A stretch of 64,000 nt of DNA from Caenimonas aquaedulcis (lineage in GTDB: Bacteria > Pseudomonadota > Gammaproteobacteria > Burkholderiales > Burkholderiaceae_C): positions 1,312,118 through 1,376,117 of the forward strand of contig NZ_JADWYS010000001.1 of assembly GCF_015831345.1 (NCBI RefSeq). Reading direction: 5' to 3'. The notes below the pieces were generated by a model that had not been told where the DNA came from, made no database searches, and saw only the letters and a program-made list of their open reading frames with translations. The translations under genes and the position numbers were made by a program. Every line of letters starts with the position of its first letter. Position 1 is the stretch's first letter. Shown piece after piece: positions 7,991 to 17,459 of the stretch.

Positions 7991-8865
7991 CGGCCGCATG
8001 CCTGCTCGCGCCGGTGGGCGCCTGGGCGCATGCGCCGGAATCGCCCGCCGCCGGCCCCTCGTGGACGGCATGGAATACGCAGCCCTGGCTGCTGTTCCTC
8101 CTGGCCGTCTCGCTGCTCTTCTACGCCGCCGGTTTGCTTCGCCTGTGGCGCCACGCGGGCGCGGGCCATGGCATCCCCGTTCGGCAGGCCGCCTCGTTCG
8201 CGGCCGGCTGGCTCGCGCTCGTCGCCGCGCTCGTGTCGCCGCTCGACGCGATGGGCTCGCTGCTCTTTTCCGCGCACATGGTGCAGCACGAGATGCTCAT
8301 GATCGTTGCCGCGCCGCTGCTTGTGCTCGGCCGGCCGCTCGCCGCGTGGACCTGGGCGCTGCCCGCGGTGTACCGGATGCGGCTGCCGGCCCTCGTTCGC
8401 TCGCGCTCGCTCGCCTGGGCGTGGGACGCGATCACGCAGCCCGTCTCCGCCTGGGCGCTGCACGCGATCGCACTGTGGGCGTGGCACGCCCCGCAGCTGT
8501 TCGAGGCCGCCTTGCGCAGCGAAGGGCTGCACGTGCTGCAGCACGCGTCCTTCTTCGTCACGGCCCTGCTCTTCTGGTGGGCGGTGCTGGGACCCGATGC
8601 GCGGTCCCGCCGCGCGGGCCTCGCGATGGTGCTGCTGTTCACGACCATGATGCACACCGGCGCGCTGGGTGCGCTACTCGCGCTTGCACCGACTCCGTGG
8701 TATCCGCCCTACGTGGACGCCGCGGTGGCGCTGGGCATCGACCCGGTGCAGGACCAGCAGCTCGGCGGCCTCGTGATGTGGGTGCCCGGCAGCGTGGCGT
8801 ACCTCGTGGTGGGCCTGCAGGTGATCGCGAACCTCCTCGGGCGCCGCGCGAAGGCGATGGCATGA
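7978..8865 (+). CDS. ctaG: CtaG-family cytochrome c oxidase assembly membrane protein (caa3_CtaG)
   Basis: About 295-residue polytopic protein of the caa3 CtaG family, needed in Bacillus for formation of active caa3 oxidase. I start it at GTG 7978, which gives a signal-like N-terminus (AACLLAPVGAWAHAPE) and overlaps the preceding gene by 13 bp; an earlier in-frame start would run deep into that gene. Six to seven helices follow. Conserved features include HMVQHEMLMIVAAPLLVLGRP, WAWHAPQLFEAAL with HVLQHASFF, and TPWYPPY near the C-terminus, with the repeated His residues expected for copper handling. It follows coxB-ctaD-ctaE as in other caa3 clusters. Confidence 0.88.
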   Translation: MRAIAAACLLAPVGAWAHAPESPAAGPSWTAWNTQPWLLFLLAVSLLFYAAGLLRLWRHAGAGHGIPVRQAASFAAGWLALVAALVSPLDAMGSLLFSAHMVQHEMLMIVAAPLLVLGRPLAAWTWALPAVYRMRLPALVRSRSLAWAWDAITQPVSAWALHAIALWAWHAPQLFEAALRSEGLHVLQHASFFVTALLFWWAVLGPDARSRRAGLAMVLLFTTMMHTGALGALLALAPTPWYPPYVDAAVALGIDPVQDQQLGGLVMWVPGSVAYLVVGLQVIANLLGRRAKAMA

Positions 8866-9278
8866 AAACCGCTGGCGTCGGCCTCGCCCTGGCGCTCGCG
8901 CTCGCGGGCTGCCATTCGCCGAAGAAACTGGCCGGGGCCGACGATCTGCACCGCGCCGCCCGCGACACCGCGAGCATCGCCCGCGAAAGCGCGCTCCTTG
9001 TCGACCAGGTCCAGCGCGGCCATGTCGGCGCCGACTACGTATGGGTCCATCAGCAGGCCCTGCAGGAGGACGCCCGGCGCGCGGCCGAGCCTTTGCACCG
9101 CGCGGCGCCGGACGCGCTGCGCGGGCTCCAGCAGCAGGTGGAGGCCGCGAGCGCCCGCCTGTCGGCCGGGCTGGAGCACACGCCGCTGGCCACTGCGGGC
9201 CCGGACGAACTCGCGCGGCTCGCGCAGGTTTTCGCGCAGGCCGGTGCGCAGGCCGCCGCACTGCGGGGGGACAAGTGA
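8862..9278 (+). CDS. Small lipoprotein of unknown function
   Basis: 138 residues with a lipoprotein signal peptide (LALAGC, lipid-attachment C17) and a mature part that is almost entirely charged/Ala-rich and predicted helical (RAARDTASIARESALLVDQV, then QLQQQVEAASARL-like segments), possibly a helical bundle or coiled coil. No named domain recognised. It overlaps ctaG by 4 bp and the NRAMP-like transporter by 4 bp, so it is translated with them. A periplasmic, membrane-anchored accessory to the oxidase or the metal transporter is possible but unproven. Confidence 0.7.
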   Translation: MKTAGVGLALALALAGCHSPKKLAGADDLHRAARDTASIARESALLVDQVQRGHVGADYVWVHQQALQEDARRAAEPLHRAAPDALRGLQQQVEAASARLSAGLEHTPLATAGPDELARLAQVFAQAGAQAAALRGDK

Positions 9279-10507
9279 ACATCGGCGAGCTCGCGCTGGG
9301 CATCATGACCGCGCTCGGCGGCTTCGTGGACATCGGCGAGCTGGTGTTCGCGATCGAGGCGGGCGCGAAGTTCGGCTTCGCGCTGCTGTGGGTCGTCGTG
9401 CTCGGGACGGTGGGCATCGCGATCTTCGGGGAGATGTCGGGCCGCATCGCGGCCGTCCTGAAAAAGCCCGCCTTCGAGGCCGTGCGCGACCGCTTCGGTT
9501 TCGGCCCGTCGCTGGGCGTGCTGGTCGCGTCCAACCTCGTCAACATCCTCACCTGCGCTGCGGAGGTGGGCGGCCTCGCGATCATCCTGCAGCTCGTCTT
9601 CGGCGCCAACTACCGGCTCATGCTGCTCGCGGCCGCGGGCCTCCTGCTGCTCACCGTGTTCCTGCTGCCCTTCCGCTGGATCGAGCGCGTCTTCGGCCTG
9701 GCGGGCCTCACCTTGCTGGTCTACGCGGTCGCGGCGGTGAAAGCGGGGCCCGACTGGGGCGACGTGGCGCGGGGGCTCGTGCCGCAGCTGCCCGCACCCG
9801 GGATGCCGGGCCTGCCGGTCTACGCCTACTACATCGTGGGCCTGCTCAGCTCGATCCTCATGCCCTACGAGATCTACTTCTATTCCTCCGGCGGAATCGA
9901 GGACAAGTGGACGCCGAAGGACCTGCCCGTCAACAAGCTCACGGCGGGCGTCGGCTTCACGCTGGGCGGCCTGCTCACGATGGCGCTCATCGTCGTCGGC
10001 GCCGCCGTATTCCTGCCGCAGCAGGTCGATCCGCAGCGCCTCAGTTCGGTGGTGATGGGCGCATCGGTCCCGCTCGGCCACGTCGGGTTTCTCTTCGCCC
10101 TGGCCGGCATCTTCTTCGCGGTGGGCGGCGCGGCGGTGGAGACGGCGCTCTCCGCCGGCTACAACGTCGCGCAGTTCTTCGGCTTGCCCTGGGGCAAGAG
10201 CCACCAGGCGCGCGAAGTGCCGCTCTTCACCGTCTGCTGGATGGCCGCGATCGTGCTGGGAACGGCCATCGCGATGGGCGGCGCGAATCCCATCCAGGTC
10301 GTCGAATATTCGGTGATCTTCGCCGTCGTGGTGCTGCCGTTCACCTACTACCCGATCCTCAAGCTCGCGGACGACCGGGACGTCATGGGCCGGCACGTCA
10401 ACTCGCCCGTGATCCGCGTGCTGGGCTGGGCCTACTTCGCGCTCATCTGCGCGGTCGCGCTCGCGGCCATCCCGCTGCTCATCGCGACGCACATGGGTCA
10501 GGCCTGA
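9275..10507 (+). CDS. NRAMP-family divalent metal transporter, divergent metal-site motifs
   Basis: 410-residue polytopic protein (about 11 helices) of the NRAMP/SLC11 fold, beginning at a GTG that overlaps the lipoprotein stop (GTGA). In classical NRAMPs the metal sits between DPGN in helix 1 and MPHN in helix 6. Here helix 1 reads GGFVDIGELVFA (D19, E22) and helix 6 reads SSILMPYEIYFYSS (M196, E199). The Asp and the metal-selecting Met are kept, but both Asn positions are Glu and the His is Tyr. This gives a site with three carboxylates. Classical substrates are Mn2+ and Fe2+. Its place at the end of an operon headed by a lanthanide-type dehydrogenase raises other options (see findings). 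It converges with the DUF1275 gene, overlapping by 10 bp. Confidence 0.8.
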   Translation: MNIGELALGIMTALGGFVDIGELVFAIEAGAKFGFALLWVVVLGTVGIAIFGEMSGRIAAVLKKPAFEAVRDRFGFGPSLGVLVASNLVNILTCAAEVGGLAIILQLVFGANYRLMLLAAAGLLLLTVFLLPFRWIERVFGLAGLTLLVYAVAAVKAGPDWGDVARGLVPQLPAPGMPGLPVYAYYIVGLLSSILMPYEIYFYSSGGIEDKWTPKDLPVNKLTAGVGFTLGGLLTMALIVVGAAVFLPQQVDPQRLSSVVMGASVPLGHVGFLFALAGIFFAVGGAAVETALSAGYNVAQFFGLPWGKSHQAREVPLFTVCWMAAIVLGTAIAMGGANPIQVVEYSVIFAVVVLPFTYYPILKLADDRDVMGRHVNSPVIRVLGWAYFALICAVALAAIPLLIATHMGQA

Positions 10508-11241
10508 AGCTTGCGCAGGTCGGCCAGCAGCGGCATCGCGGAAATCGCCAGCAGCACGAGGACAACCGGGAGCACGGCGGCATAGCCGATGGACTTGAAC
10601 GCCAGCGCGCCGGCCACCGCGCCACCCAGGAAGAGGCCGAGGATGATGGCGAGCACGGCCAGGCGCTCGCGATCGGCGCGCACCGGCCCCGCCACGGCAT
10701 GACCGCGGTTCACATACAGCAACCTGCCCAGCTCGATGCCGAGGTCGGTGACGACACCGGTCATGTGCGTGGTGCGGATCTCCGCCCGCGAGATCTTGGT
10801 GACGATCGCGTTCTGCAAGCCCATGGTGAAGCAGAGCAGGAGCACGGTGCTCGGGACGAACAGTTCGACGAGCGTGTCGAGGTGCGCGCCCAGCACCCCG
10901 AAGGCGAGCAGCAGCAGGGCCTCGACGAACACCGGCAGCGCGAACTCGCCGTGCATGCCGCGCCGCCGGGCCCAGTTGACCAGCAGGGCCGTGGTGGCCG
11001 CGCCGGCGATGAAGGCGGCGAGAAAGGCGACGCCCGCGAGCACCAGCCCGATGCGGCCCAGCACGAGGTCGTCGGCCATGGCCGAGACGATGCCCGTCAT
11101 GTGGGAGGTGTAGCGCTGGACGGCGAGGAACCCGCCCGCGTTGATCGCGCCGGCCACGAATGCCAGCAGGCCCCCCAGTTGCCGGTTGGTGCGCTGGGTG
11201 CGCTGCCGGCCGGTGAGGTTGGCGAGGAACACATGGGGCAT
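10498..11241 (-). CDS. DUF1275 (YoaK family) membrane protein
   Basis: 247-residue membrane protein with about six helices. The N-terminus (LGGLLAFVAGAINAGGFLAV, then RYTSHMTGIVS) and the later GLQNAIVTKIS...RTTHMTGVVTDLGIELG are the two diagnostic halves of DUF1275/YoaK proteins, whose transport substrate is unknown. I chose ATG 11241 (MPHVFLANLTG) as start; the frame stays open upstream but without family similarity. It is convergent with, and overlaps by 10 bp, the NRAMP-like gene, and is divergent from the GH2 gene. I see no link to either operon. Confidence 0.85.
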   Translation of the reverse strand: MPHVFLANLTGRQRTQRTNRQLGGLLAFVAGAINAGGFLAVQRYTSHMTGIVSAMADDLVLGRIGLVLAGVAFLAAFIAGAATTALLVNWARRRGMHGEFALPVFVEALLLLAFGVLGAHLDTLVELFVPSTVLLLCFTMGLQNAIVTKISRAEIRTTHMTGVVTDLGIELGRLLYVNRGHAVAGPVRADRERLAVLAIILGLFLGGAVAGALAFKSIGYAAVLPVVLVLLAISAMPLLADLRKLQA

Positions 11242-11261
11242 GGAAGGCTTATTGTGCTCCC

Positions 11262-11281
11262 CCTGCGGCGCGCGCCGCAGG
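11262..11281. repeat. Perfect 20-bp palindrome between divergent genes
   Basis: The sequence from 11262 to 11281 (left half CCTGCGGCGC) is its own exact reverse complement. It lies 20 bp upstream of the DUF1275 start and 31 bp upstream of the GH2 start, the only intergenic space between these divergent genes. It could be a dimeric regulator operator or a stem-loop. It is pure GC/CG-rich apart from one A/T pair, so chance in this high-GC genome is not negligible. Confidence 0.5.
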
Positions 11282-11312
11282 ACAGGACCACGGCCTACAC
11301 GTCCACCCGGCC

Positions 11313-13175
11313 ATGCTGCATACGATGGTCCGAGCACCCACTCCACATCCCGGAACCAATTTGCAAATCCCCCCCGAGCAGCGCGACGCGTCCGCTGCGC
11401 ACGCCTACCCCCGGCCGCAACTGGAGCGCGAACACTGGCAGTCGCTCAATGGTTCGTGGCGCTTCCATTTCGACGACGCGTGCGAATTCACGTCTGCCGC
11501 AGAGCCGCACGAGTGGCCGTTGGACATCACCGTGCCGTTCCCGCCCGAATCGGCGGCCAGCGGCATCGGCGACACCGGATTCCATCCTCGATGCTGGTAC
11601 CAGCGCGACTTCGAGCTGATGCCGGCGGACGACCGCGTGATCCTGCGCTTCGGCGCGGTGGACTATGCGGCGCACGTGTGGGTCAACGGGCATCTCGTCG
11701 CCGCCCACGAAGGCGGGCACACGCCGTTCTGGGCGGACATCACGGACGTGCTCGACCCCTCGGGCCGGCAGACCGTCACCGTGCGCGCCGATGACGACCC
11801 GCACGAGCTGAACAAGCCGCGCGGCAAGCAGGACTGGCAGCTGGAGCCGCACCTCATCTGGTATCCGCGCACGAGCGGCATCTGGCAGACCGTCTGGATA
11901 GAGCGCGTCGGGCACACCTACATCGACAAGATCCGCTGGACGCCGAAGCTCGAGGGCTTCGCCATCGGGCTGGAAGCGCGCCTGCGCGGCGACTTGGGCG
12001 GCGACCTGTCGCTGGAGCTCGAACTGCGGCACGGGGAGCGCCTGCTCGCGCGCGACCGCTACCAGGTGGTCGACGGCGAAGTCGACCGCTCCATCGCGCT
12101 GTCCGACCCCGGCATCGACGACTTCCGCAACGAGCTCCTGTGGAGCCCGGAGCGTCCGACGCTGCTGGACGTGGAGCTGAAGCTGCTGCGCGACGGGAAG
12201 GTGGTGGACCGGGCGAAGTCGTACACCGCGCTGCGCTCGGCCGCGGTGCTGCGCGACCGCTTCATGCTCAACGGGCGCCCCTACGTGCTGCGCATGGTGC
12301 TCGACCAGGGCTACTGGCCCGACACCCTACTCGCCGCGCCGAGCGACGAGGCGCTCAGGCGCGACGTCGAGCTGGCCAAGGCGATGGGCTTCAACGGCGT
12401 GCGCAAGCACCAGAAGATCGAAGACCCCCGCTACCTCTACTGGGCCGACAAACTGGGGCTCATGGTGTGGGAGGAAATGCCCTCCGCCTATCGCTTCACG
12501 CGCACCGCGATCAAGCGCACCGTGCGCGAGTGGACCGAGGCGATCGACCGCGACTACAGCCACCCCTGCATCATCGTGTGGGTTCCCTTCAACGAGTCCT
12601 GGGGCGTGCCCGAGCTGCCCGTCGTGCAGGCGCACCGCCACGCCGTCGAGGCGCTCTACCACCTCACCAAGACGCTCGACCAGACCCGCGCGGTGATCGG
12701 CAACGACGGGTGGGAATCGTCCGCCACCGACATCATCGGCATTCACGATTACGACTCGAACCTGGAGCACATCCGCGAGCGCTACGGCGCGGGCGTGGAC
12801 CCCGAGAAGCTCTTCGACCGCCGCCGCCCGGGGGGGCGGGTGCTGACGCTGGACGGCCATCCGCACCGCGGCCAGCCGATCATCCTCACCGAATTCGGCG
12901 GCATCGCCTTCCAGAAGGAGCCGCAGCCCGGCGACGCGAAGATCTGGGGCTACACCCAGGTGACCGACGACGAAACCTTCGCCCAGCTCTACGAGCAGCT
13001 GCTGCGGGCCATCATCGACACCGCTCTCTTCAGCGGCTTTTGCTACACGCAGTTCGCCGACACCTTCCAGGAGGCCAACGGCCTGCTCTATGCCGACCGC
13101 ACGCCCAAGATCCCCCTGCAGCGGATCAAGGCCGCCACGTCGCGCTCGCGCAACTGGATTCCCGGCGGCGTGTGA
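11313..13175 (+). CDS. Glycoside hydrolase family 2 protein (beta-galactosidase/glucuronidase-like)
   Basis: 620-residue cytoplasmic (no signal peptide) GH2 enzyme with the jelly-roll sugar-binding domain (about 25-190, [10 protein letters not shown] and [20 protein letters not shown]), an immunoglobulin-like domain (about 190-300) and the TIM barrel. Catalytic residues are visible: acid/base E428 in VPFNESWGV and nucleophile E527 in [11 protein letters not shown]2 enzymes cleave beta-galactosides, glucuronides or mannosides; the linked galT and galK favour galactose release. The start at 11313 is uncertain: M5 is also possible and no clear ribosome binding site is visible. The stop overlaps the galT start (TGATG), so the three genes form one operon. 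Confidence 0.88.
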   Translation: MLHTMVRAPTPHPGTNLQIPPEQRDASAAHAYPRPQLEREHWQSLNGSWRFHFDDACEFTSAAEPHEWPLDITVPFPPESAASGIGDTGFHPRCWYQRDFELMPADDRVILRFGAVDYAAHVWVNGHLVAAHEGGHTPFWADITDVLDPSGRQTVTVRADDDPHELNKPRGKQDWQLEPHLIWYPRTSGIWQTVWIERVGHTYIDKIRWTPKLEGFAIGLEARLRGDLGGDLSLELELRHGERLLARDRYQVVDGEVDRSIALSDPGIDDFRNELLWSPERPTLLDVELKLLRDGKVVDRAKSYTALRSAAVLRDRFMLNGRPYVLRMVLDQGYWPDTLLAAPSDEALRRDVELAKAMGFNGVRKHQKIEDPRYLYWADKLGLMVWEEMPSAYRFTRTAIKRTVREWTEAIDRDYSHPCIIVWVPFNESWGVPELPVVQAHRHAVEALYHLTKTLDQTRAVIGNDGWESSATDIIGIHDYDSNLEHIRERYGAGVDPEKLFDRRRPGGRVLTLDGHPHRGQPIILTEFGGIAFQKEPQPGDAKIWGYTQVTDDETFAQLYEQLLRAIIDTALFSGFCYTQFADTFQEANGLLYADRTPKIPLQRIKAATSRSRNWIPGGV

Positions 13176-14260
13176 TGTACACGCTCGAACTCACCAAGCC
13201 CGACGGCCGCAGGATGTCCCTGTACTCGCGCGCGCCGATCGATCCGTCGCTGGTCGCGCCCAGCCCGGCGGGGGACGCGCCGGCCGGCACGTCGCACCTG
13301 CGCTGGCATCCGCTGCGCGGCGAATGGATCACCTACGCCGCGCACCGGCAGAACCGCACCTTCCTGCCCCCGCCCGAATACAACCCGTTGCGGCCGACTT
13401 CGCCCGGCCAGCCGCCGAGCGAAGTGCCGCAAGGCGCCTGGGACGTCGCGGTGTTCGACAACCGGTTTCCGTCGCTGGGCGGCGACGCCGGAGAGCCGCC
13501 GGCGCTCATCGTGCCGACGGCGCGGGCCGACGGGCACTGCGAAGTCGTCGTGTTCACTCAGGATGCGAACGCATCGCTGGGGTCCCTGCCGCTGTCGCAC
13601 GTGGAGTTGCTGCTGCAGGTCTGGGGCGATCGCACCGCGCGCCTCGGGGCGCGCGAGGACATCCGCTATGTGCTGCCGTTCGAGAACCGCGGCGCGGAAG
13701 TGGGCGTGACGCTGCATCATCCGCACGGCCAGATCTACGCCTATCCTGTGGTGCCCCCGGTGCCCGCGCGCATGCTCGCCCTGGCTGCGCAGCACTTCGC
13801 ACGCGAAGGGTGTGGACCGCTCGAACAGCACATCGAAGCCGAACGCCGCGACGGCCGGCGCATGTTGTACGAGGGCGAGCACGCGGTGGCGTTCGTGCCC
13901 ATCTGCGCGCGCTATCCCTACGAAGCCTGGGTGGCGCCCATCCGTGCGTGCGCGAGTTTCAACGATCTCGGCGACGCCGAGCGGCGCGACCTCGCACGGG
14001 CCCTCAAAACCGTGCTGCTCAAGTACGACGGGCTGTGGGAGCGGCCCCTTCCCTACCTCATGGCGTGGTACCAGGCGCCCACCGACGGCGCGGCGCATCC
14101 GGAATCTCACCTGCACGCCGAGCTCTGGCCGCCGTACCGGACGCGCGACCGGCTCAAGTACCTCGCGGGCACGGAACTCGCCGCGGGCTTTTACGCCATG
14201 GATGCGTTGCCGGAAGACAAGGCGCGCGAATTGCAGCAGGTGGACGTGGTGCTGGCATGA
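13175..14260 (+). CDS. galT: Galactose-1-phosphate uridylyltransferase
   Basis: 361 residues. GalT exchanges UMP between UDP-glucose and galactose-1-phosphate, giving UDP-galactose and glucose-1-phosphate (Leloir pathway, cytoplasm). The active-site triad His-Pro-His is at 182-184 in [15 protein letters not shown], where H184 is the nucleophile that becomes uridylylated. The N-terminal half has [21 protein letters not shown] and FDNRFPSL. The C-terminal half has YPYEAWVAP and the second His cluster in [11 protein letters not shown]. Zn-binding residues are less clear. It is flanked by the GH2 gene (1-bp overlap) and galK (4-bp overlap). The UDP-galactose it makes is the substrate of the UDP-galactopyranose mutase 3 kb away. 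Confidence 0.93.
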   Translation: MYTLELTKPDGRRMSLYSRAPIDPSLVAPSPAGDAPAGTSHLRWHPLRGEWITYAAHRQNRTFLPPPEYNPLRPTSPGQPPSEVPQGAWDVAVFDNRFPSLGGDAGEPPALIVPTARADGHCEVVVFTQDANASLGSLPLSHVELLLQVWGDRTARLGAREDIRYVLPFENRGAEVGVTLHHPHGQIYAYPVVPPVPARMLALAAQHFAREGCGPLEQHIEAERRDGRRMLYEGEHAVAFVPICARYPYEAWVAPIRACASFNDLGDAERRDLARALKTVLLKYDGLWERPLPYLMAWYQAPTDGAAHPESHLHAELWPPYRTRDRLKYLAGTELAAGFYAMDALPEDKARELQQVDVVLA

Positions 14261-15330
14261 GCGCGCACCCCATGGAGGCGGCGGCACAGGCGCCCGGGCG
14301 TGTGAACCTGCTGGGCGAGCACACCGACTACAACGACGGCTTCGTGCTGCCCATCGCGATCTCGCAGGCCACGCACGTGCGGATGCGCCGCAACGGCACG
14401 TCGCGCTTCCACCTGCATTCCGCGGAGCTCGGCGCGCGTGCGGCGTTCACGCTGGGCGAAGCGCCGGCGGAGCATTTCGCGAGCTACGTGTATGGCTGTG
14501 TCATGCTCGCGGCCGCCCCGGGGGGCGAAGTGCCCGGCCTCGACATCGAAGTGAGTTCGCAGGTGCCGATGGGCGTGGGCCTGTCCTCCAGTGCCGCGCT
14601 CGAAGTCGCCACCCTGCGGTGCCTGCGCGAACTGCTGGGACTCTCCCTGGACGACGTCGAGATCGCGCAGCTCGCGCAGCGCGTGGAGATCGAATTCGCG
14701 CACGTGCGCTGCGGCATCATGGACCAGATGGCGTCCAGCCTGGCCGCCACCGATCGCGCCGTGCTCATCGACACGCGCTCGCTGGAGCGGCGCGACGTGC
14801 CCCTGCCCGCCGGCGCGTCGGTGCTGGTGCTCGATAGCGGCGTGGCGCGCAAGTTGGCGGCCAGCGGCTACAACCAGCGGCGCGCCGAATGCGAAGCCGC
14901 GGCGGCGCAACTGGGCGTTGCATCGCTTCGCGACGTGCGCTCCGTGAGCGATGCCGCCGCGCTGCCCGATCCCTTGTGCCGCCGCGTGCACCACGTCGTG
15001 ACGGAGAACGCCCGCGTGATGCAGGCCGCGCGAACAAGGGACCCCGTTCTTTTCGGCGAATTGATGAATGCGTCGCACGCGAGCCAGCGCGACGACTACG
15101 AAGTGTCGACGCCGGAAGTCGACATGCTCGTCCGGCTGCTGCAAGACGAGCCGGGCGTGTACGGCGCGCGGCTCACGGGCGGTGGATTCGGCGGCGCCTG
15201 CGTCGCGCTGTGCCGCAGCGACCGCATGGCGGACATCTCGGCGTCCGTACTCGCGCACTACGCGGCCGCCGGGCTCTCGGGCCGGCAGCTCGTGCCTGCT
15301 CAGGCCGCCTCTTCGACCTCGGCGAGATAG
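14257..15330 (+). CDS. galK: Galactokinase
   Basis: 357-residue GHMP-family kinase that phosphorylates galactose at C1 with ATP. The galactokinase signature [19 protein letters not shown] is at about 14-32 (E20, H21, D23 sugar contacts), the GHMP ATP loop [11 protein letters not shown] follows near residue 110, and the C-terminal [14 protein letters not shown] motif is present. The catalytic Asp is probably in the GIMDQMAS segment. The ATG overlaps the galT stop by 4 bp. The 3' end overlaps the convergent GH1-RmlD gene by 31 bp, so the two opposing transcripts share their 3' coding ends. Confidence 0.93.
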   Translation: MSAHPMEAAAQAPGRVNLLGEHTDYNDGFVLPIAISQATHVRMRRNGTSRFHLHSAELGARAAFTLGEAPAEHFASYVYGCVMLAAAPGGEVPGLDIEVSSQVPMGVGLSSSAALEVATLRCLRELLGLSLDDVEIAQLAQRVEIEFAHVRCGIMDQMASSLAATDRAVLIDTRSLERRDVPLPAGASVLVLDSGVARKLAASGYNQRRAECEAAAAQLGVASLRDVRSVSDAAALPDPLCRRVHHVVTENARVMQAARTRDPVLFGELMNASHASQRDDYEVSTPEVDMLVRLLQDEPGVYGARLTGGGFGGACVALCRSDRMADISASVLAHYAAAGLSGRQLVPAQAASSTSAR

Positions 15331-17459
15331 CGCACCAGTCCTTCGTCCAGCGTCGGCATGACCAGCCCGCGCTCGCTCGCCAACGCGGAAAAGCGCGGCC
15401 GCGGTGCGCGCTGCCCCAATGTGGCGGCCGGCACCGGCAACACGAGGCCGGTGTCCAGCCGCGCGGCTTCCGCCGCCTTGCACGCCAGCTCCGACCACGT
15501 CGCGCGGCCGCGGTTCGCCAGGTGCCAGATGCCGTGCTCGCCATCGATCAACAGGTCGAGCGCGGCATGCACGAGATCGGGAACGTAGGTGGGCGATACG
15601 CACTGGTCGTTCGCGGCACGCCAGGGTTCGCCGCGCCGCAGCGCGCCGAGCCCGGCCGTGATGAAGTTGTGCGCGTCCCACGGGCCGAAGAACGCGGCAC
15701 TGCGCACGACGAGCGCGCCGGGGTCGGCGGCCAGCATGGTGCGCTCCGCCTCGTGCTTGGCGCGGCCGTAGGCGTTGAGGGGCAGCGGCGTGTCGAACTC
15801 CACATAGGGCTGGTCCTTCGCGCCGTCGAACACCAGGTCGCTCGAAAAGCCCAGCAGGCGCACGCCCAGCCGGGCGCACGCGGCCGCCAGCACTTCCGGG
15901 CCGACGGCGTTCTCGCGCCACTGCGCCTCGCCTTCCTGCTCCGCGTCGTCCACGCGCACGAAGCCCGCGGTGTTGATCACGCCCCAGGGATGGAAGCGCA
16001 GCAAGGCCGCGTCCACCGACGCCGGGTCGGCGATGTCCATGTCCGTGCGGCGCAGCAGGCGATAAGGCAACCCGCGCGATTCGCAGATGCGGCCGAAGGC
16101 GCGGCCCAGCGTACCGGTGGCGCCGGTGATGAGCAGCGGCCGTCCCGCAGCGGGCAGGGCCTGCATCTCGCCGAAGGCCGGATAGTGCAGGCGGTCGGCG
16201 CGCTGCCACCAGCCCGGGCCCTCCAGCACCGTGTGGTGCGGCTCGCCCATCGCGCCTTCACGCGCGAGCTGGCGCGCGAGCGTCACGAGCGCGGTCGGCC
16301 GCGGCGGGCAGGACCGCACGTCCCACAGGCCGGGCTCGTAGTGGCCGGCGCGCTGGGTCACCAGGCTGTCCCAGTCGAAGGTGCCGAATGCGGCCCAGAC
16401 CGTCACGGCGCGCACGTCCGCGCCTTCGGCCTGCACCGTTTCCGCCGCGCGCCACGCGTTGCGCAGCCAGCGCAACTGCTCTTCGCGCGTGCAGCCCAGG
16501 TGCACTTCGGTGATGGCGACCGGCAGGCCGTAGCGCGCCCAGGTCTCGCGCAGGCGCGTCTCGAAGCCGCCCGTGCCCGCGCCATGTACGCGGATCGCGT
16601 CCACGTCCGCATAGACATGCTGTCCATTGCCTCCTGCAAGGTGCGGCGGGTAGTGCTCCACGCGCTCGTCCAGGTGCCGCTCGCTCGTGAGGTAGCTGTT
16701 GATGCCGATGATGTCCGGCGGCAGCGGGTCGTCCCGCATCGACTGGAGTTCCTCCTGCGACGCCCCGTACTTGCGCAGGTACTTCCACATGCGGTCGCTG
16801 GGCGCGAGGTTGCCGGCGAGCAGGTCGAAGCCGAGCCAGCGGCGCAGGTTCTCGTGCTCCACCTGGTACTGCAGCCGGGGAGAGCTCGTCGTCGTGAAGC
16901 CGAGGTCGTCGGTCTGCACCAGCCGCGCCGCGGGGTTGCAGGTGCGGATGGCGCGCATGGCCAGCTTGGTGGCGCGCACCTGGTTCAGCAACGCACGCAC
17001 GAACGCCGGGTCGCTGCGCTGGTGCGGATACCAATGCCCGTACAGCGCCGAAAAGCGCGCAGTGGTCAGGGGCTCGTTGATGGGCGTCCAGTCGTCGACC
17101 TGCGGATAGCGCCGCGCGACGGCCAGCGCGTACGCGGCGAACTTCTCCGGGAAGGAGGCGTCGAGCAGGTCCGTCCAGCGCGGCCCGCTGCCGTGATGCA
17201 GCAGCCCGGCGATGGGCGCCACCTTCAATTCCGCCAGCCGCGCGAGTCCCGCGTCCGCCCATTGCCAGTCGTAGCGGCCGGGTCCGGTTTCGGTGAGCTC
17301 CCACACGAGCGGGAAGCGCATGCGCGTGATGCCCACGCTCGCGAGCCGGTCGAAATCCTGCAGGCGCCGCCCGAACCCGCTGAAGGCGAGCTGCGAATGG
17401 AAGGTGTCGCCGACACGGTTGACCGTGCATTCCGGCCCGGCCCAGAGCTCCAGCGCCAT
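15300..17459 (-). CDS. Fusion of GH1-type glycosidase domain and RmlD-type sugar-nucleotide reductase
   Basis: 719-residue two-domain protein. Residues 1-400 resemble a family 1 glycosidase: WTPINEP (E129, acid/base position) and VAITEVH (E318, nucleophile position) are both kept, together with a [10 protein letters not shown] strand, so the glycosidase site looks intact although the domain is short for GH1. Residues 440-719 form an NAD(P)-binding extended SDR of the RmlD type: [12 protein letters not shown] (G446, G449, G452), [10 protein letters not shown] and the catalytic Y564-x3-K568 in [11 protein letters not shown]. RmlD reduces dTDP-4-keto-rhamnose; the substrate here is unknown. The ATG overlaps the stop of glf (TGATG). 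I know such fusions only vaguely and give no gene name. Confidence 0.8.
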   Translation of the reverse strand: MALELWAGPECTVNRVGDTFHSQLAFSGFGRRLQDFDRLASVGITRMRFPLVWELTETGPGRYDWQWADAGLARLAELKVAPIAGLLHHGSGPRWTDLLDASFPEKFAAYALAVARRYPQVDDWTPINEPLTTARFSALYGHWYPHQRSDPAFVRALLNQVRATKLAMRAIRTCNPAARLVQTDDLGFTTTSSPRLQYQVEHENLRRWLGFDLLAGNLAPSDRMWKYLRKYGASQEELQSMRDDPLPPDIIGINSYLTSERHLDERVEHYPPHLAGGNGQHVYADVDAIRVHGAGTGGFETRLRETWARYGLPVAITEVHLGCTREEQLRWLRNAWRAAETVQAEGADVRAVTVWAAFGTFDWDSLVTQRAGHYEPGLWDVRSCPPRPTALVTLARQLAREGAMGEPHHTVLEGPGWWQRADRLHYPAFGEMQALPAAGRPLLITGATGTLGRAFGRICESRGLPYRLLRRTDMDIADPASVDAALLRFHPWGVINTAGFVRVDDAEQEGEAQWRENAVGPEVLAAACARLGVRLLGFSSDLVFDGAKDQPYVEFDTPLPLNAYGRAKHEAERTMLAADPGALVVRSAAFFGPWDAHNFITAGLGALRRGEPWRAANDQCVSPTYVPDLVHAALDLLIDGEHGIWHLANRGRATWSELACKAAEAARLDTGLVLPVPAATLGQRAPRPRFSALASERGLVMPTLDEGLVRYLAEVEEAA

